This document shows positions 35,065 to 44,012 of a DNA stretch of 64,000 nucleotides, in pieces. How positions within the stretch are numbered: the first letter of the stretch is position 1; each line of letters starts with the position of its first letter. The stretch is taken from assembly GCA_031254315.1 (NCBI GenBank), contig JAIRUQ010000071.1, positions 1 to 64,000 of the forward strand. The letters run 5' to 3'. Both the position numbers and the translations under genes were made by a program. The notes under the pieces are model-generated. The model saw nothing but the letters and a program-made list of their open reading frames with translations. It was not told where the DNA came from and ran no database searches. This DNA is from Treponema sp. (GTDB lineage: Bacteria > Spirochaetota > Spirochaetia > Treponematales > Breznakiellaceae).

Positions 35065-36161
35065 TACGTTTCGGTCTTCTCAAGCTCCGCTTTTTTAGCC
35101 TGTACCGCCTTTCGTGATCCAATCAATATTGAAACAGGCTCCATAATCGGGATATTTTCGCATACGATCTTGATGATAACGGTCATGGGAACGGCAAGAA
35201 CCATGCCGGCGAAACCCCATATCCAGCCCCAAATTGTTAATGAAATTATTATCATCAACGGAGAAATCCCCACATTATCGCCGATAATTTTTGGATCAAT
35301 AATATTTCCAAGAATCATATTTACGGCGAGAACAATTACAACTACAAGAATTACCGGTCCCGGGTTAGGCCAGAACTGAACAAGCGCGAAAACAGACATA
35401 GCGGTTCCTGCTACAATGCTTCCAAGTGTTGGGATGAAGTTTAACATAAATTGAATAACGCCCCAAACAATCGCAAATTCCAGTCCGATAAAAGAAAAAA
35501 TTACCGCAAAAATAACGCCGTTTACAAGAGATATAAGAAATTTAGCCGCAAGATATTTTGTAATCTGTGATATTATATCGTTTCCCATGCGTTCTATACG
35601 CTCTCTGCGGTTTTCGAACGCTATCTCCAGCTTTTCCCTGAAGTAGCCCGTCTCAACCAGCAGAAACACCACGAAGAAAATAGCTAAAATCGCAGAAGTT
35701 ATAAATTTCAAAACATTATTGGAAACAGAAATAGTAGAATCACGTATCCATTTGCGTATTGCCTCTTGATCCCAGAGATTTTCCCATGTAGTCAGCGCTT
35801 CATCATTTGGAAGATCAAATAATTTAGCCGCCCATGTGTATACTTCCTTAAAGCGATCCTCGTATTGCTCTTGTTTAGCAACGACCATTTTCCCAGATGT
35901 AAAAAGCACCGTCCCAAAAAGGCACATTCCTGTAACTATTATTACAACTACCAGCAATATCGATATAAATCGTGGGCATTTAATTTTATCCAGAACTTTT
36001 GTCAACGGAAACAATACAAAAGCCAAAAGAGCGGCGATTGTAAAGGGAAGGATTACAGACGCGGCTATTTTTAAAACAGCCCCTGCGACAATAATGCTGA
36101 TAAAGACCATCAAGAAAAAGACGGCTCTGCCGGAATGAAAGGTTTTTAAGACTTTATTCAT
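35064..36161 (-). CDS. AI-2E/PerM family membrane transporter
   Basis: A 365-residue inner-membrane protein of the UPF0118 family, with hydrophobic segments grouped in the N-terminal third and the C-terminal half, and a soluble stretch (about residues 75-145) between them. The C-terminal GNIIDPKIIGDNVGISPLMIIISL followed by GWIWGFAGMVLAVPM is characteristic. Members have been linked to autoinducer-2 export and sodium/proton exchange; the substrate here is unknown. It heads a three-gene operon with the DUF2156 gene and rlmB. A candidate sRNA is transcribed divergently from the gap upstream. Confidence 0.88.
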   Translation of the reverse strand: MNKVLKTFHSGRAVFFLMVFISIIVAGAVLKIAASVILPFTIAALLAFVLFPLTKVLDKIKCPRFISILLVVVIIVTGMCLFGTVLFTSGKMVVAKQEQYEDRFKEVYTWAAKLFDLPNDEALTTWENLWDQEAIRKWIRDSTISVSNNVLKFITSAILAIFFVVFLLVETGYFREKLEIAFENRRERIERMGNDIISQITKYLAAKFLISLVNGVIFAVIFSFIGLEFAIVWGVIQFMLNFIPTLGSIVAGTAMSVFALVQFWPNPGPVILVVVIVLAVNMILGNIIDPKIIGDNVGISPLMIIISLTIWGWIWGFAGMVLAVPMTVIIKIVCENIPIMEPVSILIGSRKAVQAKKAELEKTET

Positions 36162-36204
36162 AGTTACAGTATGTCATAAATAAGTACAATAGGCAAGAAA
36201 TTCC

Positions 36205-36233
36205 TTGACTCCGAGTCCAGAAATTATTATGTT
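36205..36233 (+). promoter_or_regulatory. Promoter upstream of the candidate sRNA
   Basis: TTGACT (36205-36210), 17 bases, TATGTT (36228-36233), pointing right into a gene-free stretch that ends in a strong terminator. Confidence 0.5.
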
Positions 36234-36239
36234 TAGTAT

Positions 36240-36386
36240 TGACTGATGATACGTTTTAGATGAATGGATTCAGCAGTTATATTCTCTACATCTCATCTGT
36301 AAATCAGGCACCTCGTGCAACAGCTGGCGTATATCAGCGGCCTCCCGGGTTTCCTCACCTCCTTTTCCCGGGGGGTTTTTCTTTTA
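36240..36386 (+). ncRNA. Candidate small RNA
   Basis: About 147 bases between a promoter-like pair and a rho-independent terminator, with no convincing ORF. It contains short hairpins (GCACCTCGTGC and CAGCTG near 36317-36335). The terminal loop contains TCACCTCCTTT at 36355-36365, the same letters as the anti-Shine-Dalgarno tail of 16S rRNA, so it could pair with ribosome-binding sites of mRNAs. This is inference from layout; no known RNA family was recognised. Confidence 0.4.
36341..36386 (+). terminator. Rho-independent terminator of the candidate sRNA
   Basis: CCTCCCGGG (36341-36349) pairs with CCCGGGGGG (36367-36375), including one G-U pair, across a 17-base loop, and is followed by TTTTTCTTTT. 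Confidence 0.8.
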
Positions 36387-36390
36387 TAAT

Positions 36391-36423
36391 GATAAAAAAG
36401 CATCCCGGCGTTTTAAACACCGG
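36391..36423 (-). terminator. Terminator of the outer-membrane protein gene
   Basis: On the minus strand CCGGTGTTT pairs with AAACGCCGG (one mismatch), followed by GATGCTTTTTT. It lies about 50 bases beyond the stop of the OMP gene. Confidence 0.65.
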
Positions 36424-36468
36424 AATACAGTTGTTATTTGAGGTGAAGTTTTTAGAAGTTTTCTTATC

Positions 36469-37488
36469 TTAAATTTGAAGCCTTGCTCCCATACTAAATC
36501 CCCAACTGGAATCAAGGAAATTGTACATACCTGTTATGTCTAATTTGATGACTGTCATATTGACAGAAAAGCCGCCAAAAGCGCGTACATTAAGCCCTTC
36601 AACCTCAAGCATTTGAGAAAAACCGTTCTCATTGACGTTGGTAATACCGAAAGACCTTAAAGCAGTGAGAACAGAGTCAAGAGAAACAGGAGTGCCGCCG
36701 TTTTCAGCCGTAACATCCGCGTCTATTTTATATCCGGTTTTTGACCATGCATAGCTTACGCCCACGCCGGCATAAGGAGTAATAACCACAAGGGGGAAAG
36801 AAGCATGGATTTTAAATTCCAGACAACTGGTTTCCCAAAGAAGCCCCAATCTTGGGTCATCTATTTTAAGTGTGTAATTTGTTCCCCCGTCATTAAAATC
36901 GAATGATTGTCCTGCGGGAATAGGAGCGGAAACTCCTCCTTTCAGATAATTGAAACCTAAACCGACAGAAAGTTTCAGCGGAAGCGTTTTTCCGGTTATA
37001 AGTGCGTAACGGATATCCGCACCTAAGAGCATATAATCAAGGTGCATTTTAAGTTTGTCGAGAAACAGTACATTATCCGTGCCTACGTCCATATAGCCGA
37101 ATTTTAAGCCAATATCAAAGGGAAGAAAAAAGCCCCCAATTCTGGCTTCTAAAGCCCATGCCGAAAGCGGGAAGCCTACCGGCAGATCATTTATTGGCAG
37201 GTCAAAATCGAACATATCTGTTAATTGGTTGATTGAGCCAATATTCATAAAGGTGGTTCCTGTTGAAAAACCAATCCCAAAATGGGGTGGTAACTCGGTA
37301 AACTTCCCTATATATGCGTCAGACCAGTTCAATCCCAGTGTGGAATGAAATGGTAGCGCTTTTGCCATATTCTCTGAAAAACTGTTTACGCTCGACTGTA
37401 AATCTTCAAGTGTGTCTGAAAAAACCGGTCCTGAGGCGAATATTAGCAATATTACGCTTATTATCAGGATTTTACGGGATTTTTTCAT
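36469..37488 (-). CDS. Predicted treponemal outer-membrane protein
   Basis: A 339-residue protein with a signal peptide (MKKSRKILIISVILLIFASGPVFS, cleavage expected after VFS). Many amphipathic strands follow, such as GIGFSTGTTFMNIG and ITPYAGVGVSYAWSKTGY, with an ending of SWGFSMGARLQI. Glycine-rich strands with aromatic pairs suggest a beta-barrel. It does not show a family signature I can name. The start is preceded by TTAGGAGGAAAATATG. The gene is monocistronic, with a half-copy of the AGTTTTTAGAAGTT palindrome and a terminator after its stop. Confidence 0.72.
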   Translation of the reverse strand: MKKSRKILIISVILLIFASGPVFSDTLEDLQSSVNSFSENMAKALPFHSTLGLNWSDAYIGKFTELPPHFGIGFSTGTTFMNIGSINQLTDMFDFDLPINDLPVGFPLSAWALEARIGGFFLPFDIGLKFGYMDVGTDNVLFLDKLKMHLDYMLLGADIRYALITGKTLPLKLSVGLGFNYLKGGVSAPIPAGQSFDFNDGGTNYTLKIDDPRLGLLWETSCLEFKIHASFPLVVITPYAGVGVSYAWSKTGYKIDADVTAENGGTPVSLDSVLTALRSFGITNVNENGFSQMLEVEGLNVRAFGGFSVNMTVIKLDITGMYNFLDSSWGFSMGARLQI

Positions 37489-37659
37489 ATTTTCCTCCTA
37501 AGTATATTAATAATGTACATATATATTACATTATATCATCAATAATAATAAAAAACCAACGAGGCGGCAATGAGTAACAAGGGTAATTATGTAAGAATAT
37601 AGTAAGAAATTGCCTTTTGGCGGCTTATAACACCCTTTTTTCAACATAATTTAAACTCT

Positions 37660-37688
37660 TGCATAAAAATATGGAATATCGTAATATG
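37660..37688 (+). promoter_or_regulatory. Promoter of the acyl-CoA synthetase gene
   Basis: TTGCAT (37660-37665), 17 bases, TAATAT (37683-37688), ending 35 bases before the ATG. Confidence 0.55.
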
Positions 37689-37723
37689 ACACAATTCCAC
37701 ATTTTGTCAAACTGGAGAGTACA

Positions 37724-39634
37724 ATGGAACAGACATTACCTTTAATGCTTAGGGCGAGGGCAAAGGAAACGCCGGACATCGTAATTCAGTATTTTAAGGA
37801 TAAAGAAGGCAAATACCGTTCTATTACCTATCATCAATTTTATGAAGAAGTACGCTTTGTTACTTCCGCTCTTATGGAGTTGGGCGTAAAACGCGGTGAT
37901 CACGTTGGTTTGATTTCAGATAACCGTCAGGAATGGATGCTTGCCGATTTCGCTGTCCTTTCTCTAGGCGCTGTTGATGTTCCGCGCGGATGTGATATTA
38001 CTATTCAGGAACTTACCTATATTTTGAGTTTTACAGACTGCAAAATTGTATTTGCGGAAAATCAAAAACAGGTAAAAAAAATTCTCTCCTGCAAAGCGGA
38101 TCTTCCCGTCCTAAAAACAATAATTTCTTTTGACCCCGTAGACAGTGAAACCGAAGCGGAGGCTGGTTCTGCCGGGGTAAATATTCTGTACTTTGTCAGC
38201 GTTATCGCAATTGGTCATAAGCGCGAGAATATGAGCCCGGGCGGCGCGGAAGCTGAAATGGAGAAGGGTAACAGCGAGGATACTGCAACCATTATTTTCA
38301 CTTCCGGCACTACAGGCGAGCCAAAGGGCGTGGTTCTTTGTCACAGAAATTTTTTGTGCCAACTGCCGCATTTTAATTTATTCTTTGAATTGAAGCCCGG
38401 CGATATTTGGCTTTCTATGCTTCCTGTCTGGCATGTGTATGAGCGGACTATTGAGTACGCGATCTTTTATCACAGCACCAGTGTCGCCTATTCAAAAGCG
38501 ATTGCGCAGATTTTATGGGAGGACTTTAAGGCGATACGTCCGCACTGGGTGGTCAGCGTTCCCAGAGTTTGGGAAGCGATCATGGACGGCATTAACCGTA
38601 ATATCAGAGCCAAAAGCGGCTTTAAAAAGAAGATGTTTGATATCGCTGTCTCCTTTTCCATGATGCACACATATTTTAAGGATTTGACTTTTTGCCTTCT
38701 GCCTAATTTTCACGGACGTATACGCCCGCTGGACTGTGCAATTGGTTTTTTCCCCTGGCTTCTGTCTCTCCCCCTGCGGGGACTTTCCCAGCTTATCGTC
38801 TTTAACAGAATCGCACGCGAATTTGGCGGACGTTTTAAGGCGGGATTTTCAGGCGGCGGCTCTCTGCCCGCGAGAGTAGATTTGTTTTTTAATTCGATAG
38901 GGATGCGCCTTCAGGAAGTTTACGGTTTGACGGAAACTTCCCCGTTTCTTTCGATACGGCAGTACAAGCGTTCACGGCGCGGAACAATCGGGCAGGTACT
39001 GCCCAACACAGAGGCGAAAATTGTAGACGCTAACGGCAAATCACTGCCGCCCGGTCGCAACGGAATTATTTTTGCGAGAGGCGATCAAGTGATGAAAGGC
39101 TACTATAAAAAGCCCGAAATAACCGCCGCCGTTTTAAGCGAAGACGGCTGGTTTAACACCGGCGACATAGGTATGCTCACCCACAACAATGAATTGCGCA
39201 TAACAGGCAGGGCGAAAGACACAATTGTCTTGAGCGGCGGTGAAAACGTAGAGCCGGTTCCCATTGAATGTAAGCTGAGGGAAAGTCCATACATTCAGCA
39301 GTGCATGGTAGCAGGGCAGGATGAAAAGTACCTCGCGGCGATTGTCATTCCGTGGCAACAGTCTATTATGGACTTTGCCGAAGAAAACTCAATCCCGATT
39401 GTAGATTACGAACTTTTGTTGCAACAGCCGGAAGTAATCGAACTTATCGCCAGTGAAATTTCCGCTCGTATAAACTACAAAACCGGATTTAAGCCTTATG
39501 AGCGAATAAATAAATTTGTTCTTTCGCCGAAGCCCTTTGAACCCGGAAAAGAACTTGCCGCCAAGGGCGAACTTCTCCGCAGACGAATCATGGAAAACTA
39601 CGGGAAAGAAATTAATAAGATGTTTAAGGGCTAG
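37724..39634 (+). CDS. Long-chain acyl-CoA synthetase (AMP-binding)
   Basis: Activates fatty acids to acyl-CoA through an acyl-adenylate. The 636 residues include the AMP-binding P-loop TIIFTSGTTGEPKGVVL, the QEVYGLTETSP adenine motif, the NTGDIGML segment with the ribose-contact aspartate, and the ITGRAKDTIVLSGGENVEP hinge. The catalytic lysine region follows (KGELLRRRIMENYG). The C-terminus suggests the eukaryotic-like long-chain group common in spirochaetes. The ATG follows CTGGAGAG. It is isolated: divergent from the OMP gene and followed by the SRP RNA. Confidence 0.93.
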   Translation: MEQTLPLMLRARAKETPDIVIQYFKDKEGKYRSITYHQFYEEVRFVTSALMELGVKRGDHVGLISDNRQEWMLADFAVLSLGAVDVPRGCDITIQELTYILSFTDCKIVFAENQKQVKKILSCKADLPVLKTIISFDPVDSETEAEAGSAGVNILYFVSVIAIGHKRENMSPGGAEAEMEKGNSEDTATIIFTSGTTGEPKGVVLCHRNFLCQLPHFNLFFELKPGDIWLSMLPVWHVYERTIEYAIFYHSTSVAYSKAIAQILWEDFKAIRPHWVVSVPRVWEAIMDGINRNIRAKSGFKKKMFDIAVSFSMMHTYFKDLTFCLLPNFHGRIRPLDCAIGFFPWLLSLPLRGLSQLIVFNRIAREFGGRFKAGFSGGGSLPARVDLFFNSIGMRLQEVYGLTETSPFLSIRQYKRSRRGTIGQVLPNTEAKIVDANGKSLPPGRNGIIFARGDQVMKGYYKKPEITAAVLSEDGWFNTGDIGMLTHNNELRITGRAKDTIVLSGGENVEPVPIECKLRESPYIQQCMVAGQDEKYLAAIVIPWQQSIMDFAEENSIPIVDYELLLQQPEVIELIASEISARINYKTGFKPYERINKFVLSPKPFEPGKELAAKGELLRRRIMENYGKEINKMFKG

Positions 39635-39680
39635 TGTTCCGTAACAACAAACCTACTCCCAACATCAATTTTTAAACATA

Positions 39681-39709
39681 TTGACCACCTTTCGTATTAC
39701 AGATACCAT
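39681..39709 (+). promoter_or_regulatory. Promoter of the SRP RNA gene
   Basis: TTGACC (39681-39686), 17 bases, TACCAT (39704-39709), six bases before the predicted 5' end of the RNA. Confidence 0.65.
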
Positions 39710-39714
39710 AAACT

Positions 39715-39822
39715 GTCCTGCGTCAGGAACCGTGCGAGTTGTCGCCGCCCAACCCCGCCAGGTTCGGAAGAAAGCAACGGTAAGCGGATGACTACTGCGC
39801 CGCGGATCTCCTGGCGCAGGGC
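39715..39822 (+). ncRNA. ffs: Signal recognition particle RNA (4.5S, small bacterial type)
   Basis: The conserved SRP domain IV is present: CCAGGTTCGGAAGAAAGCA contains the GGAA tetraloop and the asymmetric internal loop bound by Ffh. The 5' end GTCCTGCGTCAGGA pairs along 14 bases with the 3' end TCCTGGCGCAGGGC, giving a single hairpin of about 108 bases without an Alu domain. This RNA works with Ffh and FtsY in targeting membrane proteins. A minus-strand ORF of 90 codons across it is a chance frame. Confidence 0.93.
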
Positions 39823-39902
39823 ACTTGTTCAGCAAAATATAAGCCAATTTTTGGCACTGGATAATACTGGTTTTTTTTGTCAATCTTCTATAAAATAACC
39901 TT

Positions 39903-41342
39903 ATGGCAGTTTCAGGGTACGAAGTTACCGCTTCCAAATACAGACCAAAAACATTTGACGAACTGGCAGGGCAGGAATTTGTCGTTTCTACCCTTCAAAA
40001 TTCGCTAAAAAACGGACATATCGCTCATGCTTACCTCTTCTCAGGACCACGGGGGTGCGGTAAAACCAGCGCCGCCCGTATTTTAGCTCGCTCGCTTAAT
40101 TGCACCGCAAACAACAGCGAAAAAGGCGAAGAAGGACCATGCGGAGTCTGCGATAACTGCAGAGCAATCAGCCAAGGGGCAAGCATGGATGTAATCGAAA
40201 TTGATGGCGCGTCCAACAATAAAGTTGATGAAGCGCGTCAAATAATTGATGAAGTGCTTTTTCCGCCTCAGGCAGGACGTTACAAAGTCTACATAATAGA
40301 CGAAGTTCACATGCTCACCAATCAGGCATTTAACGCCCTCCTAAAAACCATTGAAGAGCCGCCGCCTTACATTGTTTTTATTTTCGCTACAACAGAACTG
40401 CACAAAGTTCCGGCAACGATAAAAAGCAGATGTCAGCAGTTTAATTTCAGGCTTATACCTGTCGAGACAATTCAGGGAATACTAAAAAAAATCTGCGCGG
40501 AAAAAGGAATTAACGCCGAGGATGACGCGTTGTTCTGGATAGCCAGAGAATCAACAGGCAGTATGAGGGACGCCTTCACCCTCTTTGACCAAATCGCCTC
40601 TTTTTCCGCAGGAAGCATACGCAGTGATTTAATCCGCGAAAAATTGGGCATAACAGGACTTGAACAACTCAACGCGCTTGCGGAAGCTTGCGCGGAAAAT
40701 GACGCGCCAAAATCTTTCGCGCTTGCGGATGAAATCCTTGAAAGCGGAGTGGCGATCGAACAGTTTATAATAGATCTTGCCGGCTATTACCGCAGTTTAC
40801 TCCTGCTTAAAAACGGAATAACAAGGGAATCACTTTTAGGCTACCGTCCGTCTCTTTTTTCAGCAAAGGCGCTTGAAACTTACAATTCAATTCGTCTTGA
40901 ACAGGCGCTCGACATTTTACTTGAATGTTACCGTAATATACGCTATTGCGTGTCGCCTCGCTTTGAGCTTGAGACCGCTGTTTCAAAATTGACATGGCTA
41001 AGCAAATGGGTGTCGCCTGTGGAACTTAAATCTGCGGTTGATGACGCTCGCGGTATTCTTGGGAAGAACCGTATTCCGGGGCAGGCGGCAACAGTTTCGC
41101 GTAACGAGGCAGTTCGCCCTGCGCAAGCGGCTCCCGTAAACAACGGTGCGCCAAACCCGCCCCCGTCATCCGGTGGACGCTCCCTCGCAGATGAGTTTCA
41201 TCGCATGGTCGCCGCCAGAGAAACCGCCTCCCCTGATGATGATGTCCCGATGTGGGACAACGCAGTACACAGATCGGAAAAGGAAATTCCGCCGCAAGTA
41301 GAAAATGTACTTGCGATGATACCGGGAACAGTTGTTCCATAA
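39903..41342 (+). CDS. dnaX: DNA polymerase III subunit gamma/tau
   Basis: The clamp-loader ATPase of the replisome. In 479 residues: KYRPKTFDELAGQ, Walker A SGPRGCGKTSAAR, a zinc module with CxxC pairs (GPCGVCDNC), DEVHMLTNQAFNALLKTIEEPP, the ATTELHKVPATIKSRCQ arginine-finger region, and a proline/alanine-rich C-terminal tail from about 395. It is longer than E. coli gamma but shorter than tau, and I saw no obvious slippage site at the right place. No ribosome site precedes the ATG; a TATAAA box ends 8 bases before it, so the mRNA may be leaderless. It heads the dnaX-ebfC-recR operon. Confidence 0.95.
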   Translation: MAVSGYEVTASKYRPKTFDELAGQEFVVSTLQNSLKNGHIAHAYLFSGPRGCGKTSAARILARSLNCTANNSEKGEEGPCGVCDNCRAISQGASMDVIEIDGASNNKVDEARQIIDEVLFPPQAGRYKVYIIDEVHMLTNQAFNALLKTIEEPPPYIVFIFATTELHKVPATIKSRCQQFNFRLIPVETIQGILKKICAEKGINAEDDALFWIARESTGSMRDAFTLFDQIASFSAGSIRSDLIREKLGITGLEQLNALAEACAENDAPKSFALADEILESGVAIEQFIIDLAGYYRSLLLLKNGITRESLLGYRPSLFSAKALETYNSIRLEQALDILLECYRNIRYCVSPRFELETAVSKLTWLSKWVSPVELKSAVDDARGILGKNRIPGQAATVSRNEAVRPAQAAPVNNGAPNPPPSSGGRSLADEFHRMVAARETASPDDDVPMWDNAVHRSEKEIPPQVENVLAMIPGTVVP

Positions 41343-41356
41343 TATGGAGTAAAAGA

Positions 41357-41680
41357 ATGAATGTAAATCCATTTGATTTATTAAAGAACGCTCAAAAGAT
41401 TCAGGAGCAGATGAGCGGCTTTCAGGAAAAACTGGGCGGCATTTCCGCGACAGGAGCTTCCGGCGCAGGTCTTGTAGAAATTGACATTAACGGAAAACTG
41501 GAAGTGCTTGCCGTACGCATTGCGCCGCAGGCTGTTGAAGGCGGCGATCTGGAAATGTTGCAGGATTTGATTATGTCAGCTTTTACCGATGGCATGGCGA
41601 AGGTGAAAGAGGCGATTAGCGGAGAGGTCGGCGCTATGACAGGCGGAATTAATCTGCCCGGTTTTCCGGGGGTCATGTGA
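41357..41680 (+). CDS. ebfC: YbaB/EbfC nucleoid-associated protein
   Basis: A 107-residue small DNA-binding protein, first studied as EbfC in Borrelia. It begins with NPFDLLKNAQKIQEQM, the family's amphipathic helix, followed by VEIDINGKLEVLAVRIAPQAV. A glycine/proline-rich C-terminus (TGGINLPGFPGVM) is typical. The start is the ATG at 41357 with GGAG upstream. The stop overlaps the recR GTG. The order dnaX-ebfC-recR is conserved widely and links it to replication and recombination functions. Confidence 0.93.
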   Translation: MNVNPFDLLKNAQKIQEQMSGFQEKLGGISATGASGAGLVEIDINGKLEVLAVRIAPQAVEGGDLEMLQDLIMSAFTDGMAKVKEAISGEVGAMTGGINLPGFPGVM

Positions 41681-42264
41681 ATGCCCTGGACAGGCTGATA
41701 ACTTTATTTTCAAAACTTCCGGGTATCGGGAAAAAAAGCGCAGGGCGAATCGCGTACTACATTCTTGACAGCAATCCCGTCCTCGCCGGAACTTTGGCAA
41801 AAGAACTGACAGGTCTGCATCAGGCGATTCGCAGGTGTACCGTCTGCGGCGGCTTCACCGAGACCGATCCTTGCTCAGTCTGCGCCGACACTTCGCGCGA
41901 TCACTCTCTCATCTGTGTTATAGAAAGCGCGCAGGATATGCGCATAATAGAAGACGCCCGCGAATTTCCCGGAGTTTACCATGTTCTTGGCGGTTTAATC
42001 GCTCCGCTTGAAGGAATAAGCCCCGCTAACCTCTCCATAGATAAACTTATCAGCAGACTTGGCAAAGGCAATGTAAAAGAACTGATACTCGCTCTTAACC
42101 CCACAGTTGAAGGCGACACGACAGCCCTATACCTGCAAAAAACATTAAAAGATTTTCCTGTAGAGATAACCCGTCTTGCATCCGGTATGCCCGTTGGCGG
42201 AAACATTGAGTACATCGACAAACTCACCCTTTCTCGCAGTTTCCGAGGTCGCGTGAAGGTGTAG
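41677..42264 (+). CDS. recR: Recombination protein RecR
   Basis: A 195-residue RecFOR-pathway protein that helps load RecA at gaps. It has the helix-hairpin-helix segment (LPGIGKKSAGRIAYYIL), a C4 zinc finger (CTVCGGFTETDPCSVC), and a Toprim domain (LICVIESAQDMRIIEDAREF... followed by the LILALNPTVEGDTTALYL acidic region). The GTG at 41677 overlaps the TGA of ebfC, so translation is coupled. A short gap with AT-rich sequence follows before the next, unrelated gene. Confidence 0.95.
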   Translation: MNALDRLITLFSKLPGIGKKSAGRIAYYILDSNPVLAGTLAKELTGLHQAIRRCTVCGGFTETDPCSVCADTSRDHSLICVIESAQDMRIIEDAREFPGVYHVLGGLIAPLEGISPANLSIDKLISRLGKGNVKELILALNPTVEGDTTALYLQKTLKDFPVEITRLASGMPVGGNIEYIDKLTLSRSFRGRVKV

Positions 42265-42337
42265 GGTGGGTTTTCTTACAAGTCAAATTAATATTAAAAA
42301 ATAATAAAATAGTGTATAATTGAATTAGGAGTCATTA

Positions 42338-42868
42338 ATGAATGATGAATTAATAGAAAATGCTCAGGAGCATAGACTGTATGACGAAACATATTCCATA
42401 AAATATAATAAAATGAAAAATATATTTAAATATATGTTATTTATAAATACATGTATATGTATTATTGGTATCATATTGTATATTTTTAGAATTATAAGTA
42501 TAAGAAATGTTGAAATAATGATAGCTTATATTTTCTTTTCAATGGGAATTCTTTATATAATTGATGGGATACATGGAATAATGTATTGGTCTGATTTTGC
42601 AAAACAAAAAAATGGTGATGCTAAATATATAATAAAATATTATCCAAATATTTGGGAAAAAATAAATCCTTATGTAGAAATATTTTGGTTATGGAAATAT
42701 AGAGAATTTTTACTTGGAGAATATATACCAAAGAATACTGATCCTATAATTGATAGAATAAGAAATGACAGAAGAAAAGTAAAGATATATTTTTTGCCTT
42801 TTATATTAATGATGTTTTTTATTATTACTGTATTAATAATAACATTCATAAAATATTATGAATTGTAA
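42338..42868 (+). CDS. AT-rich membrane protein, unknown
   Basis: A 176-residue protein with two adjacent hydrophobic segments (about residues 31-50 and 58-80) and one at the C-terminus (about 151-172), rich in I, Y, K and N. No family is recognised. TTAGGAG lies before the ATG. Composition is strongly AT-rich compared with recR next door, which suggests acquisition. Independent of recR, since a 73-base gap with poly-A stretches separates them. Confidence 0.65.
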   Translation: MNDELIENAQEHRLYDETYSIKYNKMKNIFKYMLFINTCICIIGIILYIFRIISIRNVEIMIAYIFFSMGILYIIDGIHGIMYWSDFAKQKNGDAKYIIKYYPNIWEKINPYVEIFWLWKYREFLLGEYIPKNTDPIIDRIRNDRRKVKIYFLPFILMMFFIITVLIITFIKYYEL

Positions 42869-42917
42869 TGGACTAAATTTTATGCGTTTTTATGTGATTT
42901 TAGAGTATGGAGGATAA

Positions 42918-43661
42918 ATGAAAAAAATTATTTTTTCTGTTGTCGTTTTTTTGTTTTTGATGGAGAATGTTGGCATAGTTAGTGCCGAAGATCAAGATAG
43001 CCAGTCCCGGTATATGACTGACCAAGGAGCCGTGGATGTAAGAACTATCGATCCCACCGAAATGGTCAGACCCTCAGAAAATGAAAGGGCTAGAACGCTA
43101 TATAATATGGGGACAGACTTCATGCGCCAAAACAGATTAGAGGAGGCTGAAAATTACCTAAGAGAAGCTATTGCTTTGGATCCTGAATTTGTAGATGCCA
43201 TGGATCACCTTGGCATTGTATACAGGAGACAAAACCGCCTTGAAGAAGCGGAGGAGATGTACCTAAGATCAATAGGGCTAAATGACAAAAATAAAGTTCC
43301 ATTCATGAATTTAGCTGTGGTTTATAGGATACAGGGTAGATTAAATGATGCGTTGGGATTATATAGAAAAGTGATAGAAATAAATCAAAATGATCCTGAA
43401 GGGTATTATGGAATAGGCGAACTTTTCTTTATTGCCGGCAGTTATGAAATAGCAATGCCATTTTTTGATAGAGCATTGGAACTATATATAAACCTGAGTT
43501 CATCATTAGTATATGATGTTTATTATTATAAAGGTATGATATCTTACATAAGAAATGAATTTGATGATGCATTAAGATATTTGGAGGAAGCTAGAATAGG
43601 AAACCCAAATAATGAAACAATTGAAAGGATAATCAATGAAATTAGGAATAGAAGGGGATGA
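42918..43661 (+). CDS. Secreted TPR-repeat protein
   Basis: A 247-residue protein. Residues 1-~24 form a signal peptide (MKKIIFSVVVFLFLMENVGIVSA). From about residue 57 several tetratricopeptide repeats can be seen: ARTLYNMGTDFMRQNRLEEAENYLREAIALDP split over the first, then DAMDHLGIVYRRQNRLEEAE, PFMNLAVVYRIQGRLNDALG, GYYGIGELFFIAGSYEIA and YYYKGMISYIRNEFDDALRYL. Such periplasmic TPR proteins act as scaffolds. GGAGG precedes the ATG. It is AT-rich, like the preceding membrane protein. Confidence 0.8.
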   Translation: MKKIIFSVVVFLFLMENVGIVSAEDQDSQSRYMTDQGAVDVRTIDPTEMVRPSENERARTLYNMGTDFMRQNRLEEAENYLREAIALDPEFVDAMDHLGIVYRRQNRLEEAEEMYLRSIGLNDKNKVPFMNLAVVYRIQGRLNDALGLYRKVIEINQNDPEGYYGIGELFFIAGSYEIAMPFFDRALELYINLSSSLVYDVYYYKGMISYIRNEFDDALRYLEEARIGNPNNETIERIINEIRNRRG

Positions 43662-43835
43662 GCCTCCGCGGAGCAGAGCTCCGCGGTATCTTAAACATTG
43701 AGTTATATCAAGCGGAGGCTCGTTCGAGAGGAATTTTATTATACCGTCTGGTTTAATACCAAACCTACTAATATTTTAACTTATTTCAGCCGGAGCAGAG
43801 CTCCGGGGTATTAAACCAGACTTTCGAATAAATCA
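43662..43835. repeat. Cluster of palindromic repeats
   Basis: GAGCAGAGCTCC occurs twice (near 43673 and 43796), each followed by a GGTATnTTAAAC-like block. GTCTGGTTTAATACC (43746-43760) is inverted at 43808-43822. AGCCTCCGC (near 43662) pairs with GCGGAGGCT (near 43721). A third GGGTATTAAACCCC lies near 43935. It resembles the palindromic clusters at 33.1, 55.0 and 57.8 kb in style. Apart from a doubtful small ORF at 44013, I see no gene to 44300. Confidence 0.6.
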
Positions 43836-44012
43836 ATGCCACTGCTTATAATGTGGAGTTATGTGCAATAAAAAAGAAAGTGTTGAAAATAATAATCAAC
43901 AACTTCGTCCTAAAGCTCCCTCGCATAGCGAGTTCTTGGGTATTAAACCCCTCAACACGAATAAAACCAATATGGCAGAAAGAGAAAATGAGATATAAAT
44001 CAGTTGGCAAAT

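Noticed and set aside
36260-36472. 70-codon plus-strand ORF between the AI-2E and OMP genes
   Set aside because: It runs straight through a strong terminator hairpin and T-run; the transcript is better explained as non-coding.
39665-39937. 90-codon minus-strand ORF across the SRP RNA gene
   Set aside because: The same bases form the conserved SRP RNA with a 14-bp terminal stem; the ORF has no ribosome site or family signature.
39903-41342. Programmed frameshift in dnaX to make gamma
   Set aside because: A run of eight A near 40483 lies in the conserved ATPase part, far from where a gamma end is expected, and no stimulating hairpin was evident.
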